This document shows, in pieces, positions 16,922 to 25,167 of a DNA stretch of 43,890 bases. The position numbers and the translations under genes are program-made. How positions within the stretch are numbered: the stretch's first letter is position 1; every line of letters begins with the position of its first letter. Origin of the DNA: an uncultured Mycoplasmatota bacterium (lineage in GTDB: Bacteria; Bacillota_I; Bacilli_A; RF39; UBA660); NCBI GenBank assembly GCA_946498375.1, contig CAMMOI010000006.1:1-43890 (forward strand), in the 5' to 3' direction. The notes under the pieces were generated by a model. That model was not told the origin of the DNA, did not search any database, and worked only from the letters and a program-made list of their open reading frames with translations.

Positions 16922-17684
16922 TTTTCTCAATAAATTCATTAATTTGATTTGTATTATATCCTTTTGAATATAATTTGTTTTTTAAAACAAAATATAACTC
17001 TTCATTAGAACATTTTCTTTGTAATTTTTTATATAAATTATTAGCTTGTTTAATAAAATTACTATTATCTTCAATTTTAATATTATTTAAAATATCATTA
17101 TATAATACCTTATTATAACCATTACTTTGTAAGTATTTAGTAGTCTTTAAAATAAAGCTTTGGCAGCTATCTTTATTTGTTTTCAATCGTTTAGCAATTA
17201 TTTTCTTAAGTTTTAAATGCCAAATTATCGAATCTACTTTTGCTAATTCTTGATCTATATCATCTTTTATTAAGCCCAATTTTAATAAATTATTTCTAAT
17301 TTTATCCGGACCATTTAAAGATAAAGTTATTTGATCTTTAATATATGCTTTAATATAATCTTGATCATTTAAATACCCTTCTTTTTCTAGTTGAGCAACA
17401 CTTTTATTAATAACATCTAATGAAAAGTCCTTATTTTTTAAATAATTTATAATTTCCAATTTAGTGCGCAATTTTCGACCAATATATTTTAAAGCTATGT
17501 AATACGCTTCTAGATTGTAATTATACTCTTTTATTTTAGCAAGTTCTTCCTTAGTTATATTTTTCTTAATTAATAAATCAAATTTTAAAATAGTTTTATC
17601 AAATAAATTTATTGGCTTATTATTTCCCTTAATATATACCTCATAAATATTATTTTTTACTTTATTATATTTAACTATTTGCAT
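16905..17684 (-). CDS. recX: RecX family regulatory protein
   Basis: About 259 residues, the length of Bacillus-type RecX. It shows the three-helix repeats of the family: IALKYIGRKLRTKLEIINYL, then LEKEGYLNDQDYIKAYIKD and GPDKIRNNLLKLGL. RecX binds RecA filaments and modulates strand exchange. Starting at 17684 (SD-like GGTGAT) is preferred over the ATG at 17711, which has no SD. The gene is divergent from the S41 peptidase gene and convergent with prsA. Confidence 0.85.
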   Translation of the reverse strand: MQIVKYNKVKNNIYEVYIKGNNKPINLFDKTILKFDLLIKKNITKEELAKIKEYNYNLEAYYIALKYIGRKLRTKLEIINYLKNKDFSLDVINKSVAQLEKEGYLNDQDYIKAYIKDQITLSLNGPDKIRNNLLKLGLIKDDIDQELAKVDSIIWHLKLKKIIAKRLKTNKDSCQSFILKTTKYLQSNGYNKVLYNDILNNIKIEDNSNFIKQANNLYKKLQRKCSNEELYFVLKNKLYSKGYNTNQINEFIEKIKKES

Positions 17685-17757
17685 TTTATCACCATAAATA
17701 ATTATTACCATACATTTGTTTGTAAGTCAATGAGATATGGACAAACTCATTATTGTT

Positions 17758-17773
17758 TTGATAAAATTATCAA
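17758..17773. promoter_or_regulatory. Palindrome upstream of the S41 peptidase gene
   Basis: TTGATAA-AA-TTATCAA is a perfect 7-bp inverted repeat 18 nt before the start codon and close to the likely promoter. It could be an operator or a simple AT-rich palindrome. Confidence 0.3.
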
Positions 17774-17791
17774 TATAAAGGTATGGTGGTT

Positions 17792-18796
17792 ATGAATAGA
17801 GAAAAAATACAAGAAATATTAGAAAATAAATACCAAAGTTTGACTTCATATAAAGATAAAATAATATTTTTATATGCATTAATTATGCAAAGTCAAGGAT
17901 ATTATCTTGAATACAGTAAAAAAATAGGAATTATCAATTTAAATGATATTATAAAAAAAGCAAATAATATTCATAATGATAACGAGTTTATAGATTTTAT
18001 TAATACGGAAATATTAGATAAATTAAATTTAGGTCACTTAAAATTAAAATTCAACGAAAAAATAGCTTATGACTTATTACCTGAAGAATTAAAAATTAAA
18101 AAGACAGAATATGATTTAAAACCAAATACTAGTTTTCAAATAGAAGATCATACAATGATTATAACAATACCTAGTTTTTCTAGAAAGCATTTTGTTAAAG
18201 AAAGCGAAAAAGAAGTTTATAAAAAAATACAAATATATTTAGCTAATAATGAAATAGATGATATAATTATAGATATAAGAGGAAATACCGGTGGTACAGA
18301 TGAATATTTTGACCTTATTTTTCCATTAATAAGTAATAAAGATTTAACTGTAAATTGTTCATTTAAAAATTTATTTACCAACCAAAATGAAGATCATAGC
18401 TATGTTATAAAAACCAATCATAATAATCCAAAATATAATATCTATTTATTAGTAGATAGAAATGTTTTTTCAACAAGCGAGGCTTTTACAAAATGCTGTA
18501 AAGACAATAATCTGGCAACAATCATAGGAGAACCAACTAGAGGAGAAGGATATGGATTAACCCCACTAGCAATTACTCTAACTAATAAAGCATATACTGG
18601 CAAGTATAAAAAAAATTATGTCCAAATACAAGGGGTACAAATAGTTTTTCCAATAGAAGCTCCTATAAATGAACTAGGAGAAATAGATTATATAAATAAT
18701 TACAACACAAATCCAGATATAAGATGTTCAAAAGAAGAGGCATTAGCTGTAGCACTTGATATTATTAATGAAAACAAAATTACCAATAAATATTAA
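17792..18796 (+). CDS. S41-family (tail-specific-like) peptidase without signal peptide
   Basis: About 334 residues. The C-terminal half carries the S41/CtpA core: IIIDIRGNTGGTDEYF, VFSTSEAFTKCCKD (Ser of STSEAF as nucleophile) and IGEPTRGEGYG. No PDZ domain, signal peptide or membrane segment is visible, so it resembles the intracellular tricorn-like or lantibiotic-associated S41 group rather than exported CtpA. The start is uncertain: the frame has ATG at 17783 and at 17792; AAAGG is too close to the first and about 10 nt from the second. Single gene with its own terminator. Confidence 0.8.
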   Translation: MNREKIQEILENKYQSLTSYKDKIIFLYALIMQSQGYYLEYSKKIGIINLNDIIKKANNIHNDNEFIDFINTEILDKLNLGHLKLKFNEKIAYDLLPEELKIKKTEYDLKPNTSFQIEDHTMIITIPSFSRKHFVKESEKEVYKKIQIYLANNEIDDIIIDIRGNTGGTDEYFDLIFPLISNKDLTVNCSFKNLFTNQNEDHSYVIKTNHNNPKYNIYLLVDRNVFSTSEAFTKCCKDNNLATIIGEPTRGEGYGLTPLAITLTNKAYTGKYKKNYVQIQGVQIVFPIEAPINELGEIDYINNYNTNPDIRCSKEEALAVALDIINENKITNKY

Positions 18797-18841
18797 GAAA
18801 AACTTTATAAAAATCAAATTTATTATAAATTTATATAAATT

Positions 18842-18884
18842 AAAAATCTTTCCATTTTTTACTTTATCATGGAAAGATTTTTTT
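18842..18884. terminator. Bidirectional terminator between the S41 gene and nrnA
   Basis: AAAATCTTTCCAT pairs with ATGGAAAGATTTT, with T-runs on both strands. Confidence 0.85.
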
Positions 18885-19845
18885 ATTGATTATCTAACTG
18901 GTATTTTTTACAAGCATCATCTAAAGCTTGAATTAACTTATCCATATCTTCTTTAGAATCACTTCTTACTCCACTAGCAAATTTATGGCCTCCACCATTA
19001 AAGCAAGCAGCAACTTCATTAATTACTGGTCCCCTACTTCTAATATTTGCCTTATAAATATTATTTTTTTCATCATAAGTAATAAAAACCCAAGCAATTA
19101 CACCTTTTATAAAATTAAAATCATTAATCATATTAGAAGGCGTTGCTAAATCAACCTTATATTCTTTAATTATTTCTGGAGTTATTTTTAAATATCCCAA
19201 CCCATTTTCTGTAATTTGCATATTTTCTGATAAATAACCATGAAATCTAATTTCTTCTATGGGTCTTTCATATAGTTTAGGATATAAATTAATAAAATCC
19301 AAATCATTTTCTTCAATTAGTCTTGTTATTAATTCAAAGGTTGTAGAAGTAGTATAACTAAGTAAGAAACGATCACTATCAGATACTACCCCCAAAAATA
19401 AATTTCCTGCTACTTGTTTTGTAAATTTTAATTTTGTTGAAAAAATAAGTTCAATTATTAATTGACATGTTGAACTAGATGTAGTATCCACCCATTCAAC
19501 ATCGCCCATTTTATCTTCATATGGGTGATGATCAATTTTGATAATTTCTTTAAAGCAATCAATATTTTCCACTTCAATTCGATGTAAATTTGGAACATCT
19601 AAAACAATAAGTAATGGATTATTTAAAGTTTTTATATCTACTTTATCTAATTGACCATAATATTTAAATTTGTTTACTCCTTTTCCAACTGCAAAAACAT
19701 TTTTTTGAGGAAAAGTTTCTTTAATTGAATCTCGTAAAGAAATTTGAGAAGCTACAGCATCAGGATCAGGCCCAACATGACGAGCAATAACTATATTATC
19801 ATATTCTTTAATTTTTTTATAAATTTGTTTGATAATTTGTTTGAT
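18883..19845 (-). CDS. nrnA: DHH-family oligoribonuclease/pAp phosphatase (NrnA-like) without a standard start codon
   Basis: The conserved frame runs from an in-frame TAG near 19863 and includes the essential first motif RHVGPDPDAVASQ, then LDVPNLHR, the DHH motif IDHHPYED, and C-terminal FNGGGHKFASG of the DHHA1 domain. NrnA degrades nanoRNA and dephosphorylates pAp. No ATG, GTG or TTG occurs before the first motif in this frame. A strong SD (AGGAAGTGAT) lies 7 nt upstream of ATC at 19843-19845, where a start is expected, giving 320 residues, the family length. The first in-frame GTG (19572) would delete the catalytic N-terminus. It begins 11 nt after ackA in the same operon. Either AUC/AUU initiation or a mutated or misread start. 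Confidence 0.8.
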   Translation of the reverse strand: MKQIIKQIYKKIKEYDNIVIARHVGPDPDAVASQISLRDSIKETFPQKNVFAVGKGVNKFKYYGQLDKVDIKTLNNPLLIVLDVPNLHRIEVENIDCFKEIIKIDHHPYEDKMGDVEWVDTTSSSTCQLIIELIFSTKLKFTKQVAGNLFLGVVSDSDRFLLSYTTSTTFELITRLIEENDLDFINLYPKLYERPIEEIRFHGYLSENMQITENGLGYLKITPEIIKEYKVDLATPSNMINDFNFIKGVIAWVFITYDEKNNIYKANIRSRGPVINEVAACFNGGGHKFASGVRSDSKEDMDKLIQALDDACKKYQLDNQ

Positions 19846-19856
19846 AAAATCACTTC

Positions 19857-21038
19857 CTAACTAATTAAATCAAACGTGTCTTTTGCTATCATTAATTCTT
19901 CATCAGTTGGGACTACATAAACTGGTATTTTAGAGTCTTTTGTACTAATAAGTCCAAATTCGGCAAAAACTTCCTCATTTTGTTCTTCATCTAATTTAAT
20001 GCCCAATGAACTAAACTTTTCCATAATTGCTTTTCTAAAAAATGAACTTCTTTCGCCAACACCAGCCGTAAAACATATTACATCAGCGGTATTTAACATA
20101 TTATTATACATTGCAATATAATTAGCTATCTTTTGAGTATAAATATCATAAGCAAGTTTAGCTCTTTCATTGTTTTCTAAAACAGAGGCCTTTATATCAC
20201 GAGCATCACTACTAATCCCACTAATACCTAAAAGACCAGATTTTTTATTAATATCATTCATTACCTCATCTAATGTTTTATTAGTTTTTTTCATAATATA
20301 AGGAATAATACTAACATCTATATCTCCAGCACGAGTTCCCATTACAACACCTGGGGTTGGAGTAAATCCCATTGACGTATCAATAACTTTACCACTATCA
20401 ATTGCACAAATCGAAGCACCACTTCCAATGTGACATGAAATAACTTTTAAATCTTCACGGCCTAATTTTTCACAAATTGTCTTATTTATAAATCTATGAC
20501 TAGTTCCATGAAAGCCATATTTTCGAACTCCATATTTTTCATAATATTCATATGGTAATGCATAAATAAAAGATTCTTTAGGCATAGTTTGATGAAATGC
20601 TGTATCAAAAACTCCAATCATCGGTGTATTAGGCATATTTTTAATAAAAGCTCTGACGCCAATTAAATTGGCAGGATTATGCAAAGGAGCTAGATCATTA
20701 AATGATTCAATATCTTTGATAATCTCTTCATTTAAAATTACACTTTGAGAATATTTATCTGCTCCATGAACAATTCTGTGTCCTACCCCATCTATTTCAT
20801 CAAGTGATGAAATAACTTTATTATTAATTAATTCTTCTATCAAGTACTTAACAGCAACAGAATGATCTTTTAAATCAACTTCTCTTTCAAATTTTTGATT
20901 ATTTATTTTTATAGTATAAAAACTATTACCAATTCCAATCTTTTCAAAATAACCACTTATTAAATTTTCCTTAGATGGTAGTTCAAACAATGTAAATTTT
21001 AAAGATGAGCTACCGGCATTAACTGATAATATTTTCAT
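19857..21038 (-). CDS. ackA: Acetate kinase
   Basis: 393 residues beginning MKILSVNAGSSSLKF, the phosphate-binding signature of the family. It also contains GHRIVHG, IGVFDTAFH, YGFHGTSH and GVVMGTRAGDID. It interconverts acetyl phosphate and acetate with ATP formation. ATG 21038 has SD GAGGTGA at correct spacing, so the upstream in-frame start at 21065 is not used. First gene of the ackA-nrnA operon; no pta is seen in the window. Confidence 0.96.
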   Translation of the reverse strand: MKILSVNAGSSSLKFTLFELPSKENLISGYFEKIGIGNSFYTIKINNQKFEREVDLKDHSVAVKYLIEELINNKVISSLDEIDGVGHRIVHGADKYSQSVILNEEIIKDIESFNDLAPLHNPANLIGVRAFIKNMPNTPMIGVFDTAFHQTMPKESFIYALPYEYYEKYGVRKYGFHGTSHRFINKTICEKLGREDLKVISCHIGSGASICAIDSGKVIDTSMGFTPTPGVVMGTRAGDIDVSIIPYIMKKTNKTLDEVMNDINKKSGLLGISGISSDARDIKASVLENNERAKLAYDIYTQKIANYIAMYNNMLNTADVICFTAGVGERSSFFRKAIMEKFSSLGIKLDEEQNEEVFAEFGLISTKDSKIPVYVVPTDEELMIAKDTFDLIS

Positions 21039-21056
21039 TTCTCTCACCTCTTTTTT

Positions 21057-21085
21057 ATTATACAAAAAAAAAGTAACTTTGCCTA
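21057..21085 (-). promoter_or_regulatory. ackA promoter
   Basis: TAGGCA (21080-21085), a 17-bp spacer and a perfect TATAAT (21057-21062). The annotated ATG follows after a short leader. Confidence 0.55.
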
Positions 21086-21161
21086 TCTTTTTAAAATTAA
21101 TTATTTATAATTTACTGTATATTTTCACTTAAATAAGCCATATTAATAATGGTGATTTTAT

Positions 21162-21335
21162 ATGAAAGAAGAAAATCCATATTATAATCAAAGCATTGAA
21201 TGTAGTGTACATAATTGTCAATTTTGTGATTGCGATGCTAATAAATGTAACTTAGCTCAAATTAAAATTTGCAATATGGACTCTACCTATGCTAAAAGTT
21301 CTACAATATGTGATAGCTTTATGAAAAAAAATTAA
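21162..21335 (+). CDS. DUF1540-like small cysteine-rich protein
   Basis: 57 residues. The Cys pattern IECSVHNCQFCDCDANKC, then LAQIKICN and a final STICDSF, matches the DUF1540 arrangement I-x-C-x-V-x-x-C ... C ... I-x-V ... T-x-C-x-x-F. These domains probably bind a metal; their role is unknown. SD GGTGAT stands 6 nt before the ATG. It is divergent from ackA and ends in a bidirectional terminator. Confidence 0.75.
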   Translation: MKEENPYYNQSIECSVHNCQFCDCDANKCNLAQIKICNMDSTYAKSSTICDSFMKKN

Positions 21336-21336
21336 T

Positions 21337-21367
21337 AAAAAATGCGTTTGTAATAAACGTATTTTTT
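21337..21367. terminator. Bidirectional terminator
   Basis: AAAAATGCGTTT pairs with AAACGTATTTTT around a short loop, between the converging DUF1540 gene and the 64-residue ORF. Confidence 0.8.
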
Positions 21368-21378
21368 GTTACCATAAA

Positions 21379-21573
21379 TTATCGTTTAACATTAATAAAA
21401 TCTTTATTAATAATTTTTTTGGGTTTCATAAATAATTCTTCTTCATTTATTATGCGTTTGCTTTCTGAGGCAAAATTATACCCATATTCATTAGTCATCT
21501 CAAAACGATATCTTTCTAAATCATTAGCATAATTTAAAGATGCTTGTTTGTAATGATAATCTATATATTTCAT
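21379..21573 (-). CDS. Hypothetical protein (64 aa)
   Basis: A small, charged, Tyr-rich soluble protein (MKYIDYHYKQASLNYANDLE...), ending in a basic KPKKIINKDFINVKR tail. The good SD AAGGGTGAG and isolated position between terminators argue it is real. No family recognised. Confidence 0.6.
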   Translation of the reverse strand: MKYIDYHYKQASLNYANDLERYRFEMTNEYGYNFASESKRIINEEELFMKPKKIINKDFINVKR

Positions 21574-21657
21574 ATTTTCTCACCCTTATTATTATAATGG
21601 TACCTTTTTTTATATTTATGCTTTTTAATATTTTTTTTAACTACCAAAATATGCCAG

Positions 21658-21707
21658 TTGCTTTTAATTTTATTTTTTCTTATAATGAAATAAAGAACAA
21701 ATGTTTG
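21658..21707 (+). promoter_or_regulatory. Promoter with overlapping LexA (SOS) box
   Basis: TTGCTT (21658-21663), a 17-bp spacer and a perfect TATAAT (21681-21686). Immediately downstream, AGAACAAATGTTTG (21694-21707) matches the Bacillus-type LexA site GAAC-N4-GTTY. LexA bound there would block transcription start, so the operon should be induced by DNA damage. Confidence 0.75.
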
Positions 21708-21720
21708 ATAAGGTGATAGT

Positions 21721-22974
21721 ATGGAAAATAACAAACATATTTTATGTATAGATTTAAAAAGCTTCTTTGCCTCTTGCGAATGTGTAGAAAGAAATTTAGA
21801 TCCTTTTAACTACCCTCTAATTGTAGCTAACAAAGCTCAAAAAAGTGGTGCAATTAGTTTAGCTGTTACTCCCTATTTAAAAAATAAAGGAATAAAATCT
21901 AGAGGTAGATTATATGAAATTCCTAAAAATATTAAATATGAAGTTGTTAATCCTCGCATGAGCTTATATATTAAAAAAAGCAAAGAAGTAGTAAGTATTT
22001 ACTTAGATTTTATTTCAGAAGAAGATATGCATGTATACTCTATTGATGAGGCATTTTTAGATGTAAGTGATTATCTACAATTGTATAAAAAAAATGATTA
22101 TGAATTAGCTGAAATTATTTTAAAAACCATTTATCAAAAAACCGGATTAACAGCAACTTGTGGTATTGGTCCTAATTTGTTATTAGCTAAAATAGCAATG
22201 GATATTGAAGCTAAACACAATAAAAATAATATTGCTAAATGGGAATATAAAGATATTCCCAATAAATTATGGCCAATTACTCCCTTATCTAAAGTATGGG
22301 GCATAGGAAAAGGTTTAGAAAAGAAACTAAATGCTTTAAAAATCTATAATGTTTATCAACTTGCCCACTATCCTAAAGAAAAATTAAAACATAAATTTGG
22401 GATAATTGGCACTGAATTATGGAATCATGCTAATGGAATTGATTTTAGTAAAATTAAAGATTATAAAAATTTAACTAAAGATAAATCTTATTCTCATTCT
22501 CAAGTATTATTTAAAGATTATAATGCAAATAATATTCGTTTAATTATTGAAGAAATGTGTGAAGTATTAACTTCTCGATTACGTCAAAATCACAAACAAA
22601 CTAAATGTATTGGTTTGGGTATCGGTTATTCTAAAATTTATGGTGGTGGTTTTTTTCATAATATAAAATTAGATACTGTTACAGACAATCAAAATGATAT
22701 TTTAAAATATTTATATTTATTATTTGATAAATATTATATAGATCTTCCCATTCGAAAAGTTACTTTATCTTTTAGCAATTTACAAGATAAAAGTAGTATT
22801 CAATTAGATTTATTCAATTCATTTGATGAAATAAAAAATTTTAATAACTATAATCAAGCAATAGATAATATTAAAAATAAATTTGGTAAAAACAGTTTAT
22901 TAAAAGCCTCTTCTTTACTAGAAGATTCTACGGCAAAAGAAAGAAATTTAAAAATTGGAGGTCATAAATCATGA
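21721..22974 (+). CDS. Y-family DNA polymerase (UmuC/DinB-like, UvrX group)
   Basis: 417 residues. It begins with the catalytic ILCIDLKSFFASCECVERNL (first Asp; CECVE is typical of the Gram-positive UvrX/UmuC group). YSIDEAFLDVSDYL carries the Asp-Glu pair, and TATCGIGPNLLLAKIAMDIEA, VWGIGKGLEKKL (HhH) and the little-finger domain follow. A translesion polymerase. SD AAGGTGAT. It overlaps yolD by 4 nt (ATGA), as in many Bacilli SOS operons, and is preceded by a LexA box. Confidence 0.92.
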   Translation: MENNKHILCIDLKSFFASCECVERNLDPFNYPLIVANKAQKSGAISLAVTPYLKNKGIKSRGRLYEIPKNIKYEVVNPRMSLYIKKSKEVVSIYLDFISEEDMHVYSIDEAFLDVSDYLQLYKKNDYELAEIILKTIYQKTGLTATCGIGPNLLLAKIAMDIEAKHNKNNIAKWEYKDIPNKLWPITPLSKVWGIGKGLEKKLNALKIYNVYQLAHYPKEKLKHKFGIIGTELWNHANGIDFSKIKDYKNLTKDKSYSHSQVLFKDYNANNIRLIIEEMCEVLTSRLRQNHKQTKCIGLGIGYSKIYGGGFFHNIKLDTVTDNQNDILKYLYLLFDKYYIDLPIRKVTLSFSNLQDKSSIQLDLFNSFDEIKNFNNYNQAIDNIKNKFGKNSLLKASSLLEDSTAKERNLKIGGHKS

Positions 22975-23285
22975 AAGATCGGGGTATAATAAAATGGCAG
23001 CCATTTAATAGTTTAATACCATCTCAAATTTTAATTAATTCCATATTAAAAGATAAGAGAAAAGTTAAAAAGCCAGTATTATCATTAGATCAATTATATC
23101 AATTAAATAACTTAGTTATTGAATGTTTTTATAACAACTTAGAAGTTAATATTAAATATTATAAAAACAATCAAATTAATTTTATTAAAGGACAAATAAC
23201 AAAAATAGATAGAAATAATCAATTTATATATGTAAATGATAACTTAAAACTACATTTTTCCCAGCTTTTACAAATTTATACTTGA
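22971..23285 (+). CDS. YolD-like protein
   Basis: 104 residues, RGIIKWQPFNSLIPSQ at the N-terminus and a small beta-rich C-terminal part (INFIKGQITKIDRNNQFIYV). This is the YolD-like family that accompanies UvrX-type Y-family polymerases and is thought to act with them, analogous to UmuD. It is translationally coupled through the ATGA overlap. The tRNA-Ala promoter overlaps its stop codon. Confidence 0.85.
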   Translation: MKDRGIIKWQPFNSLIPSQILINSILKDKRKVKKPVLSLDQLYQLNNLVIECFYNNLEVNIKYYKNNQINFIKGQITKIDRNNQFIYVNDNLKLHFSQLLQIYT

Positions 23286-23310
23286 TTTTACTTTAATTAT
23301 TTGGTACTAT
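23282..23310 (+). promoter_or_regulatory. tRNA-Ala promoter
   Basis: TTGATT (23282-23287), a 17-bp spacer and TACTAT (23305-23310), 15 nt before the tRNA. Confidence 0.55.
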
Positions 23311-23325
23311 TAATATGTTCCTTTT

Positions 23326-23402
23326 GGGGAATTAGCTCAGCTGGCTAGAGCACCACGTTTGCACCGTGGGGGTCAGGGGTTCGAATCCCCTATTCTCCAC
23401 CA
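23326..23402 (+). tRNA. tRNA-Ala (UGC)
   Basis: A complete cloverleaf with acceptor GGGGAAT/ATTCTCC, D-arm GCTC..GAGC, anticodon loop TTTGCAC (anticodon TGC), T-arm GGGGTTCGAATCCCC and an encoded CCA. A decayed integrase lies just downstream, so its 3' end is a likely old attachment site. Confidence 0.97.
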
Positions 23403-23416
23403 AAATGATAGTTAAG

Positions 23417-23441
23417 CCCTTGTTTTTCAAGGGTTTTTATT
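23417..23441 (+). terminator. Terminator after tRNA-Ala
   Basis: CCCTTG/CAAGGG with a T5 loop and a TTTTTATTTT tail. Confidence 0.85.
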
Positions 23442-23483
23442 TTACAATATCATATTTATATCACTTTTTTGTAAAAAATTCTA

Positions 23484-23518
23484 GGAGCCATAAAAATGAC
23501 TCCTAGTTTTTATTATAA
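23484..23518. terminator. Terminator-like hairpin after the integrase remnant
   Basis: CTAGGAG and CTCCTAG flank a roughly 12-nt loop, followed by TTTTTATT on the plus strand and a T-run on the minus strand. It is placed where an integrase gene would have ended. Confidence 0.6.
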
Positions 23519-23640
23519 AACTTTTAATTCTTCAGCTATTCTTGTAATTCACTTTTAAACATATGCGAATATATATTTGATTTTGTGGCTATATCACTAT
23601 GACCTAAATATTTTGAAACTAGAGCAACGCTTGTTCCTCT
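23513..23640 (-). pseudogene. Remnant of a tyrosine recombinase (integrase) C-terminus
   Basis: The minus-strand translation gives GTSVALVSKYLGHSDIAT, then NIYSHMFKSELQ, the end of a phage/ICE integrase: LGHSDIATT-type box plus the catalytic Tyr in IYSHM. A frameshift follows, after which RIAEELKVL and a stop complete the usual ending in another frame. The N-terminal domains and the HxxR part are missing. Its position 110 nt past tRNA-Ala marks a decayed tRNA-integrated element. No attR copy of the tRNA end was found in the window. Confidence 0.75.
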
Positions 23641-23684
23641 ACTTTTTATTATTTAAATAAAAATATTAAAATTATATTGAATTT

Positions 23685-23703
23685 TATAACAAAAAATGTT
23701 ATA
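23685..23703. repeat. Conserved palindrome, copy 1
   Basis: TATAACA-AAAAA-TGTTATA, 131 nt before the first paralog gene. The same element and the adjoining TTATTAG... sequence recur at 24288. A candidate operator or RNA hairpin. Confidence 0.55.
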
Positions 23704-23834
23704 TAGTTTATAAATTATTAGGAAGCAGAAAGTTTGCTACTAAAATAATTTATTTCTTACATTTTTATTTCATTTTGGTGGCAAATTATATATTTTTGTC
23801 GCCTTTTAATTTATAAGTGAAAAAGGAGAGAAAT

Positions 23835-24200
23835 ATGAATAATAATCAATATACTTTTACTTATGAGAATGAACCGAATGATAAGAATATTTATTATATG
23901 TTTCAACGCTTAATATTACCGACTATTATTTCTTCACAATATAAGCCTTATGAAAAGTATTGGGAAGATTATAAACGTTTACTATCAATTTTTACAAAAT
24001 GGATAGGTATCTATTATAATGGTAATAGTTTAAAACTTATAAATCAAGATGATTTTAAGGAAACTGATTCTTTAATAACTGATCTTAAATTCAATTGTTT
24101 AGAAATAGAAACAGAATACATTGAAGAAATAGATATTTGGTATAATGAGTTTTTAGAATTATGGGAAAAATCAGAATTGGTTAAAGAAAGGAAAAATTAA
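23835..24200 (+). CDS. Hypothetical island protein, paralog A
   Basis: 121 residues, acidic, soluble and Tyr/Trp-rich (RLILPTIISSQYKPYEKYW, then LLSIFTKWIGIYY). It aligns along its length with the next gene (RLI-P--I-S, LL-I--KW, EIDIWYNEFLELWEKSE against DEIVIWIWQIIELRKD). ATG 23835 with SD AAAGGAGAG is preferred over a GTG at 23817. No known family recognised. Confidence 0.65.
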   Translation: MNNNQYTFTYENEPNDKNIYYMFQRLILPTIISSQYKPYEKYWEDYKRLLSIFTKWIGIYYNGNSLKLINQDDFKETDSLITDLKFNCLEIETEYIEEIDIWYNEFLELWEKSELVKERKN

Positions 24201-24287
24201 TATATCAAAATAAAGCAAAACACCATTTAAACATAGAACAAATATTAAATGATCATTTTCTTTCTTTTTCAAAGTTTTTATATTTAT

Positions 24288-24306
24288 TATAACAAACAAT
24301 GTTATA
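24288..24306. repeat. Conserved palindrome, copy 2
   Basis: TATAACA-AACAA-TGTTATA, 107 nt before paralog B. Only the spacer differs from copy 1, and the following ATAATTATTAG segment is also similar, so the upstream regions were duplicated together with the genes. Confidence 0.55.
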
Positions 24307-24413
24307 TAATTATTAGAAAATAGAAATTTTTGTGATTAAATAATTATTATATTTTTATTGATTACAAGTTATTTTTTGACTTCATTTAATTTCATAAAAA
24401 GAAAGGAGAAAAA

Positions 24414-24773
24414 ATGAATAAAAAACAAGAAGAAAACGTAAAAAATAATATACAAATAGCTTTTTCCAGACTAATTGGTCCATTAACTATAATGTCTGTA
24501 TTAGATTCTTATAAATCGAAACATGATGAAATTAAGCAATTACTAAATATAATAATCAAATGGGGAGTGCAATTTGAATTAGAACAAAATTTAGATTTTA
24601 TTAAATCTGGTGAATTGCTAAATGTATATGAAAGAATTAATGATTTAAACACCGAATTCTTGTATAATCCGAATTTAGGAAATGAAAGCTTTTTAAGTGA
24701 TGAAATTGTTATATGGATATGGCAAATTATAGAATTGAGAAAAGATTTAATTAATAAAAAGGATAAGAAATAA
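24414..24773 (+). CDS. Hypothetical island protein, paralog B
   Basis: 119 residues, soluble, mostly helical. Shares RLIGPLTIMSVLDSYKSKHD and IIKWG with paralog A but is clearly diverged. SD AAAGGAG. It ends one nucleotide before the CYITT-motif gene, so the two are probably co-transcribed. Function unknown; paired paralogs inside an old island suggest a defence, toxin/antitoxin or element-maintenance role, but nothing in the sequence proves this. Confidence 0.65.
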   Translation: MNKKQEENVKNNIQIAFSRLIGPLTIMSVLDSYKSKHDEIKQLLNIIIKWGVQFELEQNLDFIKSGELLNVYERINDLNTEFLYNPNLGNESFLSDEIVIWIWQIIELRKDLINKKDKK

Positions 24774-24774
24774 T

Positions 24775-25167
24775 ATGGAAAAAGAAAACAATAAAGAAAT
24801 AAAAGTTACTGAGTATGGAAATAAAAAAGGCGCTAAAATAGATATATATAGTCCTGATCCTCGAACAAAACCTCATGATTCTATTCATATTAAAGTCGAT
24901 ACAGAAAAAAAGACTTTTGAAACTGTTACCAAAATAGATGGCAAAAAGGAAACATCTTCAGGTGGTTGTTATATAACTACTAATTGCATGAAACATTTCC
25001 AAAATAAATTTGATGATAATTGCTACGAATTAACTGTTTTAAGATGGTTTAGAGACAATTTCGTTTCAAAAGAAGATATTGAGCTATATTATAAGGTTGC
25101 TCCTATAATAATTAAAAATATTGAAGAAATAGATGATAATGACAAAAATATACGAATATATTTATAA
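24775..25167 (+). CDS. CYITT-motif protein, N-terminal part (frameshifted)
   Basis: 130 residues. The C-terminal half holds GGCYITTNCMKHF, then DDNCYELTVLRWFRDNFVS and YYKVAPIIIKNIEE. This is the CFITTA...DDCYELxxLRxFRD domain that I recognise from small uncharacterised proteins of Bacillota and phages. In those proteins the domain continues with an IYEYIYxxxVxxCVxAIxxGxYxxAYxxYK segment; here that continues in another frame (25133-25327). Losing one A from the A5 run at 25144-25148 would fuse the two into a roughly 184-residue protein. Confidence 0.6.
   Translation: MEKENNKEIKVTEYGNKKGAKIDIYSPDPRTKPHDSIHIKVDTEKKTFETVTKIDGKKETSSGGCYITTNCMKHFQNKFDDNCYELTVLRWFRDNFVSKEDIELYYKVAPIIIKNIEEIDDNDKNIRIYL

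Noticed and set aside
19573-19853. GTG at 19853 as the nrnA start
   Set aside because: In the sequence as given it is in a different frame from the DHH motifs and overlaps the SD. It works only if one A is added to the A7 run.
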